From assembly GCA_001803705.1 (NCBI GenBank), contig MHDY01000054.1:1-6937 (forward strand): a stretch of 6,937 bases of DNA, given 5' to 3'. A program made the position numbers and the translations under genes. The notes below the pieces were generated by a model. That model ran no database searches. It had not been told where the DNA came from and saw nothing but the letters and a program-made list of their open reading frames with translations. The stretch's first letter is position 1. Each line of letters opens with the position of its first letter. This stretch comes from Nitrospirae bacterium GWC2_56_14 (GTDB taxonomy: Bacteria > Nitrospirota > UBA9217). This document shows, one piece after another, positions 4,370 to 6,937 of this stretch.

Positions 4370-6670
4370 TCACGCAACGGATGCCAGTTCCAGCCTCCCC
4401 CCCCACCTCCGCACCAGTTCGAACCGCACCTGTTCATGTTCGGCCAACGACAGGAGCGGGTCTTTTTCGATGAACTCGAATGCTGCCTGGCGCGCTGCTT
4501 CAAGCAAGGAGCCGTCACGCAGAATGTTGGCGACGCGGAAATCGGGCAGGCCGGCCTGGCGCGTGCCGAGAAAATCGCCGGGGCCGCGGATTTCCAGGTC
4601 CGCTTCCGCAATGCGGAATCCGTCGTTCGTTTCCTCCATGACGCGCAGCCGCTTTTCCCCTTCCTCGGACAGCTTGCCCGATGTCAGCAGCAGGCAGCGC
4701 GAGCGCGCCTCGCCCCGCCCCACCCTCCCCCGCAGCTGATGGAGCTGGGACAGCCCGAATCGCTCCGCATGCTCGATGACCATGACCGTTGCATTGGGAA
4801 CGTCGATCCCCACCTCGATGACCGTGGTCGCGACGAGGAGATCGAGGTCGCGCCCTTTGAAGGAGCGCATGACTTCTTCCTTCTCCTCCGGCTTCATCCG
4901 CCCATGGAGCAGCCCCACCCGCAATTGAGGAAAAACATCGGCGGCCAGGTGCTCAGCCATCTGGGTTGCCGCCTTCAGCTCGGACTTTTCCGTTTCCTCG
5001 ACCAGCGGATATATGACGTACGCCTGCCGCCCCCGTGCAACCTCTTCTTTGATGGCGGAATACACCTGCTGGCGCCGCGATTCGAAAACCACCTTCGTAT
5101 CCACGGGGGTCCGCCCCGGAGGCAGCTCGTCAATGACGGAGAGGGAAAGATCGCCGAAGACGGTCATGGCAAGCGTGCGGGGAATGGGAGTGGCAGTCAT
5201 GACGAGGATGTCGGGGTTGGTTCCCTTCTTCTTCAGAATGCCGCGCTGCAGCACACCGAAACGATGCTGTTCGTCGATGATGCCCAGCCCCAGCCGGGAA
5301 AACTCCACCTTCTCCTGTATGACTGAATGGGTGCCTATGACGATCTGCGCTGTCCCGGCGGCAATTGCCGCGAGTCTTTCGGCCCGCGCCTTCCCTTTCA
5401 GCGAAGCCGTAAGCAGCTCGACCCGGATCCCGAGGCTCTCGCACCATCGGTGAATATTGAGAAAATGCTGCTCGGCAAGGATCTCGGTCGGCGCCATGAT
5501 GGCTACCTGCCGGTCGTTTTCCACCGCCACCAGCGCCGCCATCAGGGCCACGAGCGTCTTGCCGCACCCCACGTCCCCCTGAACCAGCCGGTGCATCGGG
5601 TGGGGCGCCATCATATCAGCTTTTATTTCGGAAAGCACCCGCCGCTGCGCCGCCGTCATCTGGAACGGGAGCTGCCTGAGCAGTTCCCTGGTGTATTTAT
5701 GGGTAACCTGGAACGGAATGCCATCTTCCATGGCGATCCCCTGCTTTTTCAGGGCGAGACCAAGCTCGAGAAAGAAGAATTCGTCAAAGGTCAACGTGCG
5801 ATGGGCGGGGGTCTTGCGCTCGTTGAGATCGTTCAGGGTGACATCCTCCCCGGGAAAATGCACCTCCCGAAGAGCAACATTCAACGGCAACATGGACAGG
5901 CCGACGGCAACCGGTCCAGCCAGGGGATCGCCGACATTGTCGGCAAACTCCTCCACAACCGTCTTCATCATCTTGCGCATCAGCTTCTGGTTAAGTCCCT
6001 CGGTCAAGGGGTACACCGGCACGATACGACCAAAATTCCCCGGATCCCGCGCCATCATTGCCGCAAGGTCATCCCCATCGGCCATCCATTCGACCTCCGG
6101 GTGATGGACCTCCCGCTGCATGCCGTACTGGGAGACCTCTCCGGTGAAGACCCCCTTCCTGCCCGGTCGCCACGCTTTCTTCATGAAAGCGGCGTTATAC
6201 CGGAACCATTTGCACATGATCGTACCGCTTTCATCCCTGACGAGCGCCTCGAAAAAGCGCTTGCCTCCCTTCGTCGCCACAAGATCGGCACTGAGGACCT
6301 CACCAAAAAATACGGATGTTTCGCCGGGGCGAAGAGAGGAAATGGGAATGAAGCTTCTTCTGTCCTCGTAACGATGGGGGAGCAGGTACAGGGCATCCTC
6401 AACGGTAACAATCCCCTTCCGGGCCAGGGTTTCCGCCAGCTTCGGCCCAACCCCCTTGATGAAACGCATCGGCGTCTGCAGGTTTTTACGGTTCATTGCT
6501 TCCCGCAACTCCTGTCGTGCTGCGGGCGGTTCAGCAACCTTCTCCACAAAAAGTCGCCCTTCCCCGTCCGTTTCAACCTTCAGACGGTCGCCCGGTTTGA
6601 AACCGGCTTTTTCGAGCAGGTCTCCGGGAACGGTCAGGGCGCCGTTATCGGCAAGCTTCAGTTCGAGCAT
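4370..6670 (-). CDS. recG: ATP-dependent DNA helicase RecG with N-terminal AbrB/SpoVT-like extension
   Basis: RecG remodels stalled replication forks and Holliday junctions in the cytoplasm. The core is complete. MRFIKGVGPKLAETLARKG (68-86) begins the RecG N-terminal region, with the OB-fold wedge domain at roughly 110-200. Helicase motifs follow: GDVGCGKT Walker A (365-372), APTEILAEQH (393-402), DEQH Walker B (466-469), TATPIPRT (492-499), TTVIEVGIDVP (615-625) and QLRGRVGRG (645-653). The RecG translocation motif GPGDFLGTRQAG (696-707) is also present. At 766 residues it is about 70 longer than E. coli RecG. The excess is N-terminal: residues 1-45 read as an AbrB/MazE/SpoVT swapped-hairpin domain (NGALTVP, KAGFKPGDRL). 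The start at 6670 has AGGAAA upstream and lies below a good promoter. An internal ATG at 6496 (residue 59), preceded by GGGAAG and AGGAG, could give a classical-length form. Both long plus-strand frames across this gene are antisense shadows. Confidence 0.98.
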   Translation of the reverse strand: MLELKLADNGALTVPGDLLEKAGFKPGDRLKVETDGEGRLFVEKVAEPPAARQELREAMNRKNLQTPMRFIKGVGPKLAETLARKGIVTVEDALYLLPHRYEDRRSFIPISSLRPGETSVFFGEVLSADLVATKGGKRFFEALVRDESGTIMCKWFRYNAAFMKKAWRPGRKGVFTGEVSQYGMQREVHHPEVEWMADGDDLAAMMARDPGNFGRIVPVYPLTEGLNQKLMRKMMKTVVEEFADNVGDPLAGPVAVGLSMLPLNVALREVHFPGEDVTLNDLNERKTPAHRTLTFDEFFFLELGLALKKQGIAMEDGIPFQVTHKYTRELLRQLPFQMTAAQRRVLSEIKADMMAPHPMHRLVQGDVGCGKTLVALMAALVAVENDRQVAIMAPTEILAEQHFLNIHRWCESLGIRVELLTASLKGKARAERLAAIAAGTAQIVIGTHSVIQEKVEFSRLGLGIIDEQHRFGVLQRGILKKKGTNPDILVMTATPIPRTLAMTVFGDLSLSVIDELPPGRTPVDTKVVFESRRQQVYSAIKEEVARGRQAYVIYPLVEETEKSELKAATQMAEHLAADVFPQLRVGLLHGRMKPEEKEEVMRSFKGRDLDLLVATTVIEVGIDVPNATVMVIEHAERFGLSQLHQLRGRVGRGEARSRCLLLTSGKLSEEGEKRLRVMEETNDGFRIAEADLEIRGPGDFLGTRQAGLPDFRVANILRDGSLLEAARQAAFEFIEKDPLLSLAEHEQVRFELVRRWGGRLELASVA

Positions 6671-6723
6671 GATATTTCCTGAATGGGTGGAGATGCGTAG
6701 ATCGGCGGTCTGCCATTAGGGGG

Positions 6724-6753
6724 GTTATAGAGGATTGCTGCTTGAAGTGTCAA
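6724..6753 (-). promoter_or_regulatory. Sigma-70-type promoter for recG
   Basis: On the minus strand a perfect -35 box TTGACA (6748-6753) is followed after 18 bp by TATAAC (6724-6729, five of six matches to the -10 consensus). The predicted start is near 6717, giving a leader of about 47 bases to the recG ATG at 6670. The -35 box starts eight bases after the stop of the upstream gene, so recG probably begins its own transcription unit. This is the best promoter match in the window. Confidence 0.72.
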
Positions 6754-6760
6754 TACAATG

Positions 6761-6937
6761 TTACGGTTCCTCGGTGTCGGAACCAGGGTCCTTCGGACGG
6801 AGCGTCGCCTTTGGGGGAGATTCGTCATCCGGCGCATCGGACCACTCCTCATCAGGAATCTGATGCAGGGCTTGCCCTTCTTCTATCGCCGTAACGGCCG
6901 ATTCCAGGTCCTCACAGAGCAGGATGCCCGATTCGCT
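6761..6937 (-). CDS. C-terminal 58 residues of an unidentified acidic protein (runs off window)
   Basis: A minus-strand frame is open from the window edge at 6937 to a TAA at 6761-6763. It has codon usage like its neighbours and no start codon needed inside the window. The visible part begins SESGILLCEDLESAV, plausibly the end of a folded domain. It passes into a low-complexity, proline- and acid-rich tail (EEWSDAPDDESPP, then DPGSDTEEP) that is likely disordered. I do not recognise the family from this fragment. It lies upstream of recG in the same direction but is separated by the recG promoter. The call as coding rests on the open frame, its composition and its consistent strand. Confidence 0.7.
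   Translation of the reverse strand, partial: SESGILLCEDLESAVTAIEEGQALHQIPDEEWSDAPDDESPPKATLRPKDPGSDTEEP

Noticed and set aside
4365..4372. Palindrome TGACGTCA at the end of recG
   Set aside because: It is only eight bases long and includes the recG stop codon. There is no second copy nearby, so chance explains it.
4318..4611. Upstream extension of the lipoprotein frame into recG
   Set aside because: The extra 98 residues are an out-of-frame reading of the recG 3' end. A strong ribosome site and a lipoprotein signal peptide mark the start at 4317.
4277..6682. Two long plus-strand open frames (349 and 451 codons) across recG
   Set aside because: They are antisense to an unambiguous full-length recG. 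Their products are rich in H, R, P and Q with no recognisable domain, as expected for shadows of GC-rich coding sequence.
6658..6852. A 64-codon minus-strand frame covering the recG promoter
   Set aside because: It overlaps the end of the upstream gene in a different frame, the promoter and the recG start, and its composition is not protein-like.

Overview
All ten coding regions that can be supported lie on the minus strand, so transcription runs from high to low coordinates. The content suggests a Geobacter-like member of the Desulfuromonadia: a small secreted multiheme c-type cytochrome, CXXC-rich metal-handling proteins, a possible sigma-54 promoter, moderately high GC content and strong AAGGAG-type ribosome binding sites. 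This assignment is an inference, because the window holds no rRNA or other marker gene.

Right-hand block (6937 down to 1996). The window opens in the C-terminal end of an unidentified acidic protein (6761-6937). A well-formed sigma-70-type promoter (TTGACA, 18 bp, TATAAC) follows and serves recG (4370-6670). This RecG carries an N-terminal extension of about 68 residues that reads as an AbrB/MazE/SpoVT-type swapped-hairpin domain. A short lipoprotein (3877-4317), the nucleoside phosphorylase ppnP (3458-3769), the tRNA-modification enzyme gluQ (2493-3443) and a secreted triheme cytochrome c (1996-2403) follow in the same direction. The recG, lipoprotein, ppnP, gluQ and cytochrome genes are separated by 52, 107, 14 and 89 bp. 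ppnP and gluQ very probably share a transcript; the others may or may not.

Left-hand block (1847 down to 1). This is a tight operon: a Cys-rich divergent HMA-like membrane or secreted protein, a canonical HMA (GMTCxxC) protein, a DUF2318 Fe-S/metal-binding protein, and the start of a MacB/FtsX-type ABC permease that runs off the window. The first three genes are joined by two 4-base ATGA overlaps, and the permease follows after 25 bp. From its DUF2318 and permease parts it resembles the accessory half of Ftr1/P19-type iron-uptake loci. Here it is preceded by two tandemly duplicated HMA-family genes, one with the canonical metal site and one with the site remodelled into several cysteine clusters. 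This is the most interesting system in the window: a candidate extracytoplasmic metal (iron or copper) acquisition or efflux module. Its ATP-binding subunit and any Ftr1/P19 partners would lie beyond coordinate 1.

The window holds no tRNA, rRNA, CRISPR array, insertion sequence or transposase, and no gene-free stretch longer than 300 bases.
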